Source: UBA1672 sp965263215
GTDB taxonomy: Bacteria; Pseudomonadota; Alphaproteobacteria; Micavibrionales; Micavibrionaceae
NCBI GenBank assembly: GCA_965263215.1
Contig: OZ253663.1
Location: forward strand, 1,612,001 to 1,676,000
Direction of reading: 5' to 3'
Length of the DNA stretch: 64,000 nt
The translations under genes and the position numbers were made by a program. Shown here piece by piece: positions 18,518-28,243 of this stretch (positions are counted from its first letter, which is position 1; every line of letters begins with the position of its first letter). A model generated the notes under the pieces. That model was not told the origin of the DNA, made no database searches, and saw only the letters and a list, made by a program, of their open reading frames with translations.

Positions 18518-19759
18518 TTATTCATAGCGCAAAGCCTCCACCGGATCTAATCTAGCCGCGCGCCACGCAGGATAAATTGTGGCAACAATCGACAATGAAA
18601 AAGCCATACCCAGTACACCAATAACTTCGGCCCAATCTATTTCGGCCGGAATTTCTGATAAAAATCTTATTTCTGCATCCCATAGGGACATCCCTGTTAA
18701 CGCCTCTAAACCTGCACGTACGGTTTCTATGTTCAGTGCAAATGCGATGCCTAGTGCCGCGCCTACAATCGTACCAATTAGGCCGATACTTGCACCGGTC
18801 AGCATGAATATACGCATCATGTTACCGCGCGTGGCACCCATTGTACGCATAATTGCAATATCGTGACCTTTATCTTTTACCAGCATTATCATAGAAGAAA
18901 TAATATTGAATGCGGCCACCAAAATGATGAGACTGAGGATTAAGAACATAACATTACGTTCAACTTCCAGCGCGTTAAAAAAGCTTCTATTCATGTCCCG
19001 CCAATCATAAAGCGATGCGCGATTATCAAGCTCAAATTCAATTTCTTTACGGATGCTATTGATACGCTCAGGTTGGCTGAGAAATATTTCAATCGCGCTG
19101 ACAGTGTTTGAAAGCTTGAAAAATTTTTGCGCAGCAGGCAGCGGCATGAAGATAAAGCTACTGTTATATTCATGCATTTCGACATCAAATATCAGCCCGA
19201 TTTCAAATGTTCGCTGCGTCGGCACTGTGCCAACCGGTGTTGTTCTGAGAACGGGAGATATAAGCGTGACTTTGTCACCTATCCCCAAACGATATTTTTC
19301 GGCAAGGACAGTACCGATGGCGATCTTAAATTCCCTGAAATTCTCAATTTCTCCTGCTCTGATACCATTATACAGGGTATCACGCATGGCAAAGTCGGCC
19401 TGCGATATACCGCGTACCATTACGCCTGTGGCATTGGTGTGATAGGTCAATAAAGTTTGTCCTTCGATGATGGGGGTCACATTCTCAACGCCTTGAACTT
19501 GCTTAATAGTTTCGGCAATGTCGGCATAGTCATACAATGCACCTGTCTGAGAATAAGCGTTCATGTGCCCGCCTAAACCTAAGATACGACTGAAAAGCTC
19601 TTGTCTGAAGCCATTCATAACACTCATCACGATAATCAATGTTGCCACACCAAGCATAATGCCTGCGAACGAAAAACCAGCAATGACCGAGACAAAACCC
19701 TCGGCCTTTTTAGAGCGCAAATAGCGCCATGCAACGGTACGTTCGAATTTACTTACCAT
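18518..19759 (-). CDS. lolC: Lipoprotein-releasing system permease LolC/LolE
   Basis: Membrane subunit of the lipoprotein-release ABC transporter. The 413 residues show the four-helix FtsX/MacB layout: one helix near 22-50 (GFSFAGIMLGVATLIIVMSV), a large periplasmic domain, then three helices in the C-terminal third including the conserved MRTMGATRGNMMRIF segment. The end, YPAWRAARLDPVEALRYE, is the family's typical C-terminus. A single LolC/E gene, as in many Alphaproteobacteria, is paired with lolD and follows proS by only 4 bp. Confidence 0.95.
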   Translation of the reverse strand: MVSKFERTVAWRYLRSKKAEGFVSVIAGFSFAGIMLGVATLIIVMSVMNGFRQELFSRILGLGGHMNAYSQTGALYDYADIAETIKQVQGVENVTPIIEGQTLLTYHTNATGVMVRGISQADFAMRDTLYNGIRAGEIENFREFKIAIGTVLAEKYRLGIGDKVTLISPVLRTTPVGTVPTQRTFEIGLIFDVEMHEYNSSFIFMPLPAAQKFFKLSNTVSAIEIFLSQPERINSIRKEIEFELDNRASLYDWRDMNRSFFNALEVERNVMFLILSLIILVAAFNIISSMIMLVKDKGHDIAIMRTMGATRGNMMRIFMLTGASIGLIGTIVGAALGIAFALNIETVRAGLEALTGMSLWDAEIRFLSEIPAEIDWAEVIGVLGMAFSLSIVATIYPAWRAARLDPVEALRYE

Positions 19760-19763
19760 GAAC

Positions 19764-21212
19764 TTAATAGGCCTTTCCGATTAAAACTTTTTGTCCTTCA
19801 TCTTCAAACGGCATACAGCGCGTAGAAAGTGCGTGCTCTTTCATAATAGCTTCGAGTTTATTATCTTCCAGAACAGAAACGGGTACTTTAACCAAACCAA
19901 TCTTATCAGCCTTGAAGAAATCACTGATATCCGAAAGCCCCGCGCCATCAAACGTATGGTTATCACGAAATGTTTTGGAGCGTTCTAACATTGTATCATG
20001 AATACTATCCAGCAAGCTTTCTGCGCGGCTAATAAAGCTATCTACTGAAACTGTTTCTTTGGATTCACGTCCCAAATCGCGGCGAACAAATGTGACTTCG
20101 CCATTTTCCATTTCACGGCCACCAATTTCAACGCGTAGCGGAATACCCTTTTTGATGGAATCCCACATTTTATCAGGCGTACGCATTTCACGTTTATCAA
20201 CATGGGCGCGTAATCCTAGCTTTTTAAGCTTATCGACGATCTTCTGTGAAAATTCAATAATTCCACCATCGTCATCAATATTTTTAACAACAGGCAGGAT
20301 AACGATTTGTTGTGGTGCGATGCGCGGCGGCATCATCATGCCGTCATCGTCACCATGGATCATGATCATACCGCCTATGGCGCGTGTACTGAACGCCCAA
20401 CTTGTGGTGTAAGCAAATTCTTCTTCCTCTGATCTACCTTGGAAACTGATACCGCAACTGCGTGAAAATGTTTGACCCAAATCATGTGTGGTTGCAGCTT
20501 GCAGGGCTTTACCGTCTTGCATAATCGATTCAAAAGCGTAGGTTTCAATAGCCCCGGGGAAGCGTTCCTCTGGGGTTTTAATACCCTTGTAGCCACTGAA
20601 CGCCAAATACTCATGGAAAAACTTCTCATACATGTCCAAAATCGTTAGGCAATCTTCTTTCGCGCCTTCCGGTGTTTCAAAGGCATTATGGCCCTCATGC
20701 CAGAAAAATTCAGACGTTCGTAAGAACATACGCGTGCGCATTTCCCAACGCATGACATTGCCCCACTGATTAAGCTTCATAGGCAAATCACGGTAGGATT
20801 GTATCCAGCGCGCCATGGCATCACCGATGATGGTTTCCGATGTGGGGCGAACGACATAAGGTTCTTCAAGCTTGCCTGCGGGTATAAGCCCTTTCTCTCC
20901 TGCTTCTAATCTATGATGGGTAACAACAGCACATTCCTTGGCAAAGCCGTCAATATGCTCTGCTTCTTTTTCCAAAAAAGACAATGGGATAAGCAAAGGG
21001 AAACTTGCATTCTGGACACCGTATTCTTTGAGCCACGGATCAAAAATATTTTGCATATTTTCCCAAATGGCAAAGCCGTATGGCTTGATGATCATACAAC
21101 CGCGTACAGGCGAGTTTTCCGCCATATCGGCGGCCTTGATAACCTGTTGATACCACTCAGGAAAGTTTTCTTCCCGCGTTGGCGAAATGGCGGTTCTTGG
21201 TTTCTTACCCAT
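19764..21212 (-). CDS. proS: Prolyl-tRNA synthetase, archaeal/eukaryotic type
   Basis: Charges tRNA-Pro. The 482-residue protein carries class II motifs of the archaeal/eukaryotic form: VVRPTSE (120-126), motif 2 ending LRTSEFFWHEGH (164-175), TTHDLGQTFS (241-250) and motif 3 around HGDDDGMMMPPR (286-297), then an anticodon-binding domain and a reduced C-terminal domain without the four zinc cysteines. The final residue is Tyr, as typical of this type. Alphaproteobacteria usually have the bacterial form of about 440 residues at this place beside lolC. The start has GGAG 8 nt upstream. The class assignment is from recognised motifs and has not been tested with a tree. Confidence 0.95.
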   Translation of the reverse strand: MGKKPRTAISPTREENFPEWYQQVIKAADMAENSPVRGCMIIKPYGFAIWENMQNIFDPWLKEYGVQNASFPLLIPLSFLEKEAEHIDGFAKECAVVTHHRLEAGEKGLIPAGKLEEPYVVRPTSETIIGDAMARWIQSYRDLPMKLNQWGNVMRWEMRTRMFLRTSEFFWHEGHNAFETPEGAKEDCLTILDMYEKFFHEYLAFSGYKGIKTPEERFPGAIETYAFESIMQDGKALQAATTHDLGQTFSRSCGISFQGRSEEEEFAYTTSWAFSTRAIGGMIMIHGDDDGMMMPPRIAPQQIVILPVVKNIDDDGGIIEFSQKIVDKLKKLGLRAHVDKREMRTPDKMWDSIKKGIPLRVEIGGREMENGEVTFVRRDLGRESKETVSVDSFISRAESLLDSIHDTMLERSKTFRDNHTFDGAGLSDISDFFKADKIGLVKVPVSVLEDNKLEAIMKEHALSTRCMPFEDEGQKVLIGKAY

Positions 21213-21228
21213 TATTTACTCCAAAATT

Positions 21229-21750
21229 TTAATCATTATAGTGGGGGCGCTTTGGCTTATCTTCTGGATACTGCCCCTCAATTTTATCGCTAGAGAGTAC
21301 GGGATCACGACTTTCATGTCCATGCTGTTCTGTTTGATTGGATTGATTTTTTTTATGATGGGCGTGATAGTTTTGACACACGCTTTGTATATCCTGCTTA
21401 AGCTCTTTACCCTCATATTTAATGCGTCCATCTTGATAAATTTCCAGATCAGCAACCGTAGGTTTTAATTCAATACCCAAAGGTAAAAAAAGTCCAAAGC
21501 GCTGTGCAAGATCGACTTCGATGGGAATAACAACAGGGTTTTTGATATATGGCGAGCTATTACTGTTTAAATCTGCGGGAGCCACAGCTTTGCCATGGAC
21601 GTCAACACCGGGAACGTAATCCGCACTCAAGTTTGGTGTGTTATAATATTCAGGATTGTTACAGATTGTGTTTAAATGTGCTTGTTCCGCATAAGCGACG
21701 GGCGAAAATACAAGTAAGCTGAACACGAGAGATAAAATAAATCGTAACAT
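21229..21750 (-). CDS. Conserved exported protein of unknown function
   Basis: I cannot assign a function. The 173-residue protein has a clear signal peptide (MLRFILSLVFSLLVFSP, cleavage probably after AYA at about residue 21), so it is probably periplasmic. Only two cysteines follow (about 30 and 124). A central block resembling IPIEVDLAQRFGLFLPLGIE and then DGRIKYEGKEL looks conserved in Alphaproteobacteria from memory. The C-terminal 45 residues are hydrophilic, rich in His, Lys, Glu and Asp, and probably disordered. It lies between the DUF1467 gene (3 bp away) and proS. Confidence 0.75.
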   Translation of the reverse strand: MLRFILSLVFSLLVFSPVAYAEQAHLNTICNNPEYYNTPNLSADYVPGVDVHGKAVAPADLNSNSSPYIKNPVVIPIEVDLAQRFGLFLPLGIELKPTVADLEIYQDGRIKYEGKELKQDIQSVCQNYHAHHKKNQSNQTEQHGHESRDPVLSSDKIEGQYPEDKPKRPHYND

Positions 21751-21753
21751 GCC

Positions 21754-22017
21754 CTACTCCGTTTGGTTAATAAAATCCCTTGGATCAATGATACCAGATT
21801 GGATAACGCAATATACAATAATCCAAAGCACAATGGAAATCAGCGTTGTCATGATTAATTTCTTTTTCATGTTGAGATTTTTGGGTGCACCGGGAGCGAT
21901 ATACTCACCCTCCTCATCCGGTTCTTCTTGCGTGGTTGATAAGCCAATGGGTAAAACACAAAAAATGACTGTCCACCAGATCATGATAAAAACAACAATG
22001 CCTGATACAGGACTCAT
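21754..22017 (-). CDS. DUF1467 family small membrane protein
   Basis: Function unknown. The 87-residue protein has two hydrophobic helices (about 5-25 and 54-76) joined by a soluble, acidic loop (EEPDEEGEYIAPGAPKN), the layout of DUF1467. In Alphaproteobacteria this family is commonly found between rnj and proS, as here, 10 bp after rnj and 3 bp before the exported orphan. Co-transcription with RNase J is likely from spacing. Confidence 0.85.
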   Translation of the reverse strand: MSPVSGIVVFIMIWWTVIFCVLPIGLSTTQEEPDEEGEYIAPGAPKNLNMKKKLIMTTLISIVLWIIVYCVIQSGIIDPRDFINQTE

Positions 22018-22027
22018 AAAAACTTCC

Positions 22028-23701
22028 TTAGCCTTCTAAACATGTCACATGCACTGTGGTTTTTGGTTTTAGGCCCAATGTGTCGGAAACATAACGTCTT
22101 AACGGAATGCGAACCGCTTCGGCGATTTCTTCTTCATCGTGAAGAATATCATCGTCTAAATTCTGAATGTAATGTTCTATTTGCTGAGATAATTCCTCCA
22201 CGATGCAATCATCGCTGCGATTACAACTGAGGCCAACAGTATCGACTTTAATCTTACCTAAAATCCTTAAATCACCATCCAAGACGATAGACGCATGAAC
22301 CGCACCTGAATACTGTAGTTTGCGACGTGCGGTGATGGATTGATGGGTCACAGGGATGATGCGTGTCAGGTCAACAGCTAACAGTGCCGTTTCCACGTGA
22401 TCAACAACTTCCGGCTTACCTGGTGCAAGTCGGATCACTGACCCGTTATTGGGGACAACCGTTTGATTAATCTGGCATTCATGGGCAAGTTTCGATTGTG
22501 CATCAAGTTGCAGGCGTTCGCCATGTACCGGAATAACACAATTAGGTTTTACCCATTGCAGCATCTCGGCAATTTCATCACGACAAGGATGACCAGAGAC
22601 ATGAATTGTATTCTTCGTATCTTTGGGTGTGACAATACGTACGCCTGCCGCGCTTAAATTATTTTTTACTGTGTTAATGTTACGATCATTCCCGGGAATA
22701 GCGCGCGCAGAGAAGATAACAGTATCGCCTTTATTGAAGGAAACGGAACGATACTCCCCGCGTGCGATTTTTGCTAAGGCTGCGCGATGCTCACCCTGCG
22801 ATCCAGTAACAATCAGAACAATATTTTCATCAGGAATATGCGCAAGATCGTCTTCAGTTAAAAAATCAGGGATATCATCCATCAGACCGCATTCATACGC
22901 ACAACCAGCCATACGGTGTAAGGAACGCCCAATAAGAGCAACGCTACGCCCTACTTCTTGTGCGGCGCGGGCGATACTGATCATGCGCCCGACATTGGAA
23001 GAAAATGTTGTAACGGCTATCTTTTGCTTACATTTCCTAAACTCATTGGCGAGGCCAGTGGCAATGTCTGCTTCTGATCCGGAATATCCGGCAACCTCGG
23101 CGTTGGTTGAATCCCCGATATAAGCGATGACGCCTTTCTTTCCGAGATCACGAAATGTTTGTTCTTCTGTTTTCTTTCCAATAACAGGCGCAGGGTCAAG
23201 GTTCCAATCACCACTATGTAAGACATTGCCATGCGATGTTTCTATGAAAATAGAGCAACTATCAGGCACAGAATGTGAAACAGGAATAAACGTCAATGAA
23301 AATTCATTGCCAACTTGGAATGGCTTTTCCAAATCAATGGTTTTGATGACAACGCCCTCTAAACCCTCTTGATCAAACTTTTTTCTAAGAACGGCTGCCG
23401 TGAATTTAGATGTGTAAATCGGGCATTGAAACCTGTTCCAAAGATGTGCGACAGCCCCGATATGGTCTTCATGAGCATGCGTGATCACAAGTCCTTGAAG
23501 TTTTTCACGGTTGTCTTCCAATAACCATGGATCAGGAAGCAGTAAATCAATGCCCGGATGTCGTTCATCGGCGAATGCTATCCCGCAGTCAATCGCAAGA
23601 AATTCACCGTTACAAACATATAAGTTTAAATTGGCGCCAAACTCCTCACTCCCACCAAGGGGAACAAAATATAATTCATCAGGGTTAAAAATTTGGCGCA
23701 T
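22028..23701 (-). CDS. rnj: Ribonuclease J
   Basis: Metallo-beta-lactamase/beta-CASP nuclease with 5'-3' exo- and endonuclease activity in RNA decay and maturation. The HAHEDH metal motif lies at about residues 75-80, GDWNLDP supplies another ligand, and the beta-CASP domain and C-terminal domain follow. Length (about 557) is typical. I use the ATG at 23701, because the in-frame GTG six bases upstream has no ribosome binding site. Follows coaX by 11 bp, the conserved alphaproteobacterial order. Confidence 0.96.
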   Translation of the reverse strand: MRQIFNPDELYFVPLGGSEEFGANLNLYVCNGEFLAIDCGIAFADERHPGIDLLLPDPWLLEDNREKLQGLVITHAHEDHIGAVAHLWNRFQCPIYTSKFTAAVLRKKFDQEGLEGVVIKTIDLEKPFQVGNEFSLTFIPVSHSVPDSCSIFIETSHGNVLHSGDWNLDPAPVIGKKTEEQTFRDLGKKGVIAYIGDSTNAEVAGYSGSEADIATGLANEFRKCKQKIAVTTFSSNVGRMISIARAAQEVGRSVALIGRSLHRMAGCAYECGLMDDIPDFLTEDDLAHIPDENIVLIVTGSQGEHRAALAKIARGEYRSVSFNKGDTVIFSARAIPGNDRNINTVKNNLSAAGVRIVTPKDTKNTIHVSGHPCRDEIAEMLQWVKPNCVIPVHGERLQLDAQSKLAHECQINQTVVPNNGSVIRLAPGKPEVVDHVETALLAVDLTRIIPVTHQSITARRKLQYSGAVHASIVLDGDLRILGKIKVDTVGLSCNRSDDCIVEELSQQIEHYIQNLDDDILHDEEEIAEAVRIPLRRYVSDTLGLKPKTTVHVTCLEG

Positions 23702-23712
23702 ATTCACTTAAG

Positions 23713-24474
23713 CTATTTGTTTTTTTTATGGATTTCATAAAGACCTTTGAAAATAAGAGATTCATCAACGGTATCGATGTAATCTGTACTCTCCGCATAA
23801 AGGGGCGCTAAGCCACCGGTTGCAATGACGTAAGGCTTTGTGCCAAGTTCATCTTTAATACTGTCTATGATTTTTTCAACCATACCGATATATCCCCAAT
23901 ACATACCTGAGCGCATAGCAGATTGCGTATTCTTGCCAATCGCTTTACGGGGTTTGCTGATGGCTACATTAGGTAGTTTGGCCGCTTTTTGCGCTAAGGC
24001 TTCGACGGACAAGCGCACGCCTGGAGCAATTACGCCACCACGATAAACGTGACCATCATCGATAATATCAAATGTAGTGGCCGTGCCAAAATCAACAACG
24101 ATTGCAGGTAATGGATAATGTGCAATTACGGCGTTTGCATTCACGAGCCTGTCCGCTCCAATTTCATTGGGTTGATCCAAATCAACGATGATATCGGTGG
24201 ATTGTGAATCTACGAATAATGGATCTGCCTTGGTATATTTTTCACAGAATTTAGTTAAGTGAAAGTTTGTGTCCGGCACAACCGAGCTGATGATAACATC
24301 TTCTATATATTTCCATTCAATGCCTTCTAAATCAAAAAGCTGATTTAAGAACACGGCATACTCATCCGCGGAGCGTGAACTTTCTGTTTTACATCGCCAA
24401 GTGTGTGCTAAGTTTTTTGCTTTAAAAATAGCAAAAACTGTATTTGTGTTTCCAACATCAATCGCTAGTAGCAT
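23713..24474 (-). CDS. coaX: Type III pantothenate kinase
   Basis: Phosphorylates pantothenate, the first step of coenzyme A synthesis; cytoplasmic ASKHA-fold enzyme. The 253 residues contain the phosphate-binding DVGNTNT (6-12), the pantothenate-site GADRLVNA, and VVDFGTATTFD with the catalytic aspartate region. Length is normal. It lies between birA and rnj, a conserved alphaproteobacterial arrangement. Confidence 0.96.
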   Translation of the reverse strand: MLLAIDVGNTNTVFAIFKAKNLAHTWRCKTESSRSADEYAVFLNQLFDLEGIEWKYIEDVIISSVVPDTNFHLTKFCEKYTKADPLFVDSQSTDIIVDLDQPNEIGADRLVNANAVIAHYPLPAIVVDFGTATTFDIIDDGHVYRGGVIAPGVRLSVEALAQKAAKLPNVAISKPRKAIGKNTQSAMRSGMYWGYIGMVEKIIDSIKDELGTKPYVIATGGLAPLYAESTDYIDTVDESLIFKGLYEIHKKNK

Positions 24475-24510
24475 ATTAAATTACTCTTCTTTTTTCGTTA
24501 TGAAAGCATA

Positions 24511-25230
24511 TCACATTAAAAAAACATCACCCGATGTTATTTTGCGCAAATCTCTTGTTTCATCACAAAGTAAAATCAGACTTCCATCTTTATCAATGTC
24601 ATCAAATTTTCCGGTAACTCTGTGTCTGTCAATATTTACGCCGATATGTGTACCTTTCGGATAGGTGCGGTTTATAAACATATCTCTGAATGATGCAAAG
24701 CCTTTATTCAGCCAGTCTAAATAAAATTTATCAAGCACACCAAAAAATTGACGATAAAATACGTTGTACTCGATTTCAGATTCGCGATGAGCATTGAGGT
24801 GCGTTGCATGGTCAAACGAAACATTAGCAATGTTGACACCGATGCCAACAATAAAACCATCATCAATGCGTTCAATTAAAATACCTGCGCATTTTTGGTT
24901 ATTGATCAGAACGTCATTTGGCCATTTTAGAATTAATCTTTCAGTGGATTTAATGTTGTTTTCTATGGTTTGAGATAATGCTAGGCCGCAAATTAAAGCG
25001 ATTTGCGCTGGATTGTCTAGCGTTTGAGGCGGGCGTAAAAGGAAAGACATATATAGGTTTCCTGTACCACCTTTCCATGCTCTGCCATGGCGTCCATACC
25101 CATTGGTCTGTTGATCGGTTAATACAACATAGCCTTCGGCCAAGGTTGCATTCTCCTTGAGCATGTCTTTAAGAGTGTCTTGCGTACTTGGTAGTGTTTT
25201 ATATGTATTAATCGACCATTCTATCGGCAT
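24511..25230 (-). CDS. birA: Biotin--[acetyl-CoA carboxylase] ligase, single-function
   Basis: Attaches biotin to the carboxyl carrier protein. The 239-residue protein contains only the ligase and C-terminal domains. The biotinyl-AMP loop is seen as GYGRHGRAWKGGTGNLYMS, and LKWPNDVLINNQKCAGIL carries the conserved lysine region. The helix-turn-helix DNA-binding domain of E. coli BirA is absent, so it is not expected to be a repressor. Follows nuoN by 11 bp. Confidence 0.95.
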   Translation of the reverse strand: MPIEWSINTYKTLPSTQDTLKDMLKENATLAEGYVVLTDQQTNGYGRHGRAWKGGTGNLYMSFLLRPPQTLDNPAQIALICGLALSQTIENNIKSTERLILKWPNDVLINNQKCAGILIERIDDGFIVGIGVNIANVSFDHATHLNAHRESEIEYNVFYRQFFGVLDKFYLDWLNKGFASFRDMFINRTYPKGTHIGVNIDRHRVTGKFDDIDKDGSLILLCDETRDLRKITSGDVFLM

Positions 25231-25241
25231 ATCAGCAGAGC

Positions 25242-26681
25242 CTAGAACAGTGAATGCGCAGCGATTTCAGCAAAGGATAGAACATACATTGGTCTAAAAA
25301 TAAAACCGAGAATGAAAATCAACGAAAATGTCAAAACAAGCTTTCTTTCTAATCCCATATTACTATCAAACACGTCACCGACATCATCAAAGAACATGAT
25401 CTTGATAATTTTGAGATAATAAAATGCCGCGACGACCGATGCCAGAACACCAATCACAGCCAACACATAAAAACCACTTGCTACAGCAGCATTGAAGATG
25501 AAGAGTTTGCCGAAGAATCCTGCCAAAGGCGGAATACCGCTCATCGAGAACATTAAGGCTGCCATAGCATAAGCCAGAACTGGCTGCGTTTTCGATAAAC
25601 CCGATAAATCACTGATTTTTTCAACAGCCATGTCGTCTCTACGCATGCACATTACAATAGTAAAGGTACCTGCGGTCATGATCATATATATAAAGATGAA
25701 AATCAGAACGGATGCTACGCCAAGCTCTGTTCCGGCGACTAATCCAATCAGGGCGTAACCCATATTACCAATAGAGCTATACGCTAATAGTCTTTTGATG
25801 TTGGTTTGAGCGATAGCAGCAAAAGACCCAAATAACAAAGATGCCAGAGATACAAAATACAATATCTGTATCCATTGATCCGTCGCAGCTTCAAATGGTG
25901 TGAATAGCAAGCGAATAATAAGTGCAAGAGCCGCCACCTTCGGAACGATTGCAAAAAATGCTGTGACGCTTGTGGGAGCCCCTTGATAAACATCCGGCGT
26001 CCACATGTGGAACGGTGCGGCAGATATTTTGAAAACTAACGCGGCGAGAACGAACACCATACCAACTGTAAAACCAGGGGGAATATTTTGAATATTATTG
26101 AGGGTTTCTTGAATAGTGACAAAGTCAAGACTGCCTGTGAAACCATAAATTAAAGAAATACCAAATAGCAGCATGCCCGAAGAAAGTGCACCCAAGATAA
26201 AGTATTTCGCAGCAGCCTCACCTGAGCGTAACGAATTACGATGAAAAGCCGCAAGCACATATAGGCTTAATGATTGTAGCTCTAAGGCCATATATAAGCT
26301 AAGGAAGTTTGTTGAGGAAACCATGAACATCATGCCAATGCCAGCAAACATAACCAGTACAGGATATTCAAAGCGTGCAATGCGCTCTTGATACAAATAT
26401 TGAACAGACAGCGCGAGTGATGCGATAAGGCCAACGATAATAATGAGCTTTGCAATGCTCGCAAATTCATCAATAACGAGCATATTGTTTATAGCAAACT
26501 GCTGATCCCAATTAGAACGTAAAATGATAATAGCTGCGATCGTAAGCGCAAGACATGCAGACCAACATAATACATCTGTGGATTTATTCCCTTGAAAAAC
26601 ACCAACCATCAAAAAGCCTATGGCTGTGATAATCAAAAAAATCTCAGGCATGATTAGCATGACATTAAGTGTGTCCATCAT
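25242..26681 (-). CDS. nuoN: NADH-quinone oxidoreductase subunit N
   Basis: Antiporter-like membrane subunit of complex I, part of the proton-pumping arm. The 479 residues are almost entirely hydrophobic (about 14 helices) and carry the family blocks KYFILGALSSGMLLFG, FKISAAPFHMWTPDVYQGAP and LAYSSIGNMGY, holding the key lysines of the proton path. Its start overlaps the nuoM stop by 4 bp. Length and motifs are normal. Confidence 0.96.
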   Translation of the reverse strand: MMDTLNVMLIMPEIFLIITAIGFLMVGVFQGNKSTDVLCWSACLALTIAAIIILRSNWDQQFAINNMLVIDEFASIAKLIIIVGLIASLALSVQYLYQERIARFEYPVLVMFAGIGMMFMVSSTNFLSLYMALELQSLSLYVLAAFHRNSLRSGEAAAKYFILGALSSGMLLFGISLIYGFTGSLDFVTIQETLNNIQNIPPGFTVGMVFVLAALVFKISAAPFHMWTPDVYQGAPTSVTAFFAIVPKVAALALIIRLLFTPFEAATDQWIQILYFVSLASLLFGSFAAIAQTNIKRLLAYSSIGNMGYALIGLVAGTELGVASVLIFIFIYMIMTAGTFTIVMCMRRDDMAVEKISDLSGLSKTQPVLAYAMAALMFSMSGIPPLAGFFGKLFIFNAAVASGFYVLAVIGVLASVVAAFYYLKIIKIMFFDDVGDVFDSNMGLERKLVLTFSLIFILGFIFRPMYVLSFAEIAAHSLF

Positions 26682-28243
26682 TGTATGCCCTCCTGCGTAT
26701 TTGTTTTGATTTCAATTAAGTCTGATGAGTTTTCCAAAATTTCTTCTGCAGTTATCGCACGTTCTTGATATGGGGCAACAAGGCCTGTGACTGCGGGGGA
26801 TACTTTTTCAAGGACAACATTAGGGAATACACCTAGATAAAACACTAAAATCACTAAAGGCATCAAAATACCTTTTTCCAAAATATTCAGATCAGGCATT
26901 TCGGCGGCGTCTTGGTTATCTTGAGGGCCAAAAACAACGCGCCTGTATAGCATAAGCATGTATGCCGCCCCTAAAACCACACCAGTTGTTGCAAAGAACG
27001 CTGCATATGTATTTGCCTGAAAAATACCAAGCAATGCTAGAAACTCACCTATAAAACCACTGGTACCGGGCAGGCCGACTGAACCAAGCACAAAAATCAT
27101 AAATACCGTTGCATATACGGGCATGTTTTTGACGATGCCGCCATATCGATTGATTTCGCGTGTGTGCAATCTATCATAAACAACGCCAACACATAGGAAC
27201 AAGGCTGCGGAGATAATGCCGTGGCTGATCATCTGGAAAACAGCACCTTCGATACCTTGATGTGTGAAGCTGAATATTCCGATGGTTACAAAGCCCATAT
27301 GTGCAACAGATGAATAAGCAATTAGCTTTTTCATATCTTCCTGAACAAGCGCAACGAGCGATGTGTATATGATGGCAATAACACTGAGCCAGATAACCAT
27401 CGGTGCAAAATATATGCTTGCGTCGGGCAGCATAGGAAGTGAAAAACGCAAGAATCCGTAGCCACCCATTTTCAACAAAACACCAGCAAGTATCACAGAA
27501 CCTGCAGTAGGTGCTTCAACGTGCGCATCAGGAAGCCATGTATGGACAGGCCACATAGGCATTTTTACGGCAAAACTAGCAAAGAAAGCTAACCATAACC
27601 ATTTTTGTAAACCCACATCAACTGGGTTTGCGATCAGTGTTGGAATGTCCGTAGTACCAACTTGTGAGAATAGAGTAAGCAGAGCAAGTAGTAGCAATAC
27701 CGAACCAAGCAACGTGTATAAAAAGAATTTATATGACGCATATATACGCCGCGCCCCCCCCCAAACACCAATGATTAAAAACATCGGTATCAGAACACCT
27801 TCGAAGAAAACATAGAACAGAACGGAGTCTAACGCAGCGAAGGTTCCGATCATAAAGCTTTCGAGGATTAAAAACGCTATCATGTATTCTTTGACACGTG
27901 TTTTAACAGAATTCCAACTGGCGAGAATACAGATAGGAGTAAGGAATACAGACAGTAGAATGAAATACAGGGATATACCATCAACGCCTAGATGGTAATT
28001 AATGCCTGCGTCACCTAACCACGCGTAGTTTTCAACAAACTGGAAATCAGTTTTCGACGGGTCATACCCATAATACATGAACAAACCGAAGGCGAGCACG
28101 AAAATGGAACTGAAGAATGACAAATGCTTAACATTTTTTTCAATAATTTCTTCATCACCTTTTTCACCTCGTATAAGGGCAACCATGGCCGCACAGATAA
28201 GAGGCAAGAAAATCATAATGGATAAAACAGGTGCTACATTCAT
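26678..28243 (-). CDS. nuoM: NADH-quinone oxidoreductase subunit M
   Basis: Antiporter-like proton channel subunit of complex I. The 521 residues contain about 14 membrane helices with the typical segments YFILLSVFLTPICILASW, VKMPMWPVHTWLPDAHVEAP (conserved lysine and histidine) and LIAYSSVAHMGFVTIG. The C-terminal 40 residues are hydrophilic. It overlaps nuoL and nuoN by 4 bp on each side, so translation is probably coupled. Confidence 0.97.
   Translation of the reverse strand: MNVAPVLSIMIFLPLICAAMVALIRGEKGDEEIIEKNVKHLSFFSSIFVLAFGLFMYYGYDPSKTDFQFVENYAWLGDAGINYHLGVDGISLYFILLSVFLTPICILASWNSVKTRVKEYMIAFLILESFMIGTFAALDSVLFYVFFEGVLIPMFLIIGVWGGARRIYASYKFFLYTLLGSVLLLLALLTLFSQVGTTDIPTLIANPVDVGLQKWLWLAFFASFAVKMPMWPVHTWLPDAHVEAPTAGSVILAGVLLKMGGYGFLRFSLPMLPDASIYFAPMVIWLSVIAIIYTSLVALVQEDMKKLIAYSSVAHMGFVTIGIFSFTHQGIEGAVFQMISHGIISAALFLCVGVVYDRLHTREINRYGGIVKNMPVYATVFMIFVLGSVGLPGTSGFIGEFLALLGIFQANTYAAFFATTGVVLGAAYMLMLYRRVVFGPQDNQDAAEMPDLNILEKGILMPLVILVFYLGVFPNVVLEKVSPAVTGLVAPYQERAITAEEILENSSDLIEIKTNTQEGIQ

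Noticed and set aside
22623..23123. Long plus-strand reading frame opposite rnj
   Set aside because: It is antisense to a clearly conserved RNase J; the frame is open only because of codon bias on the other strand.
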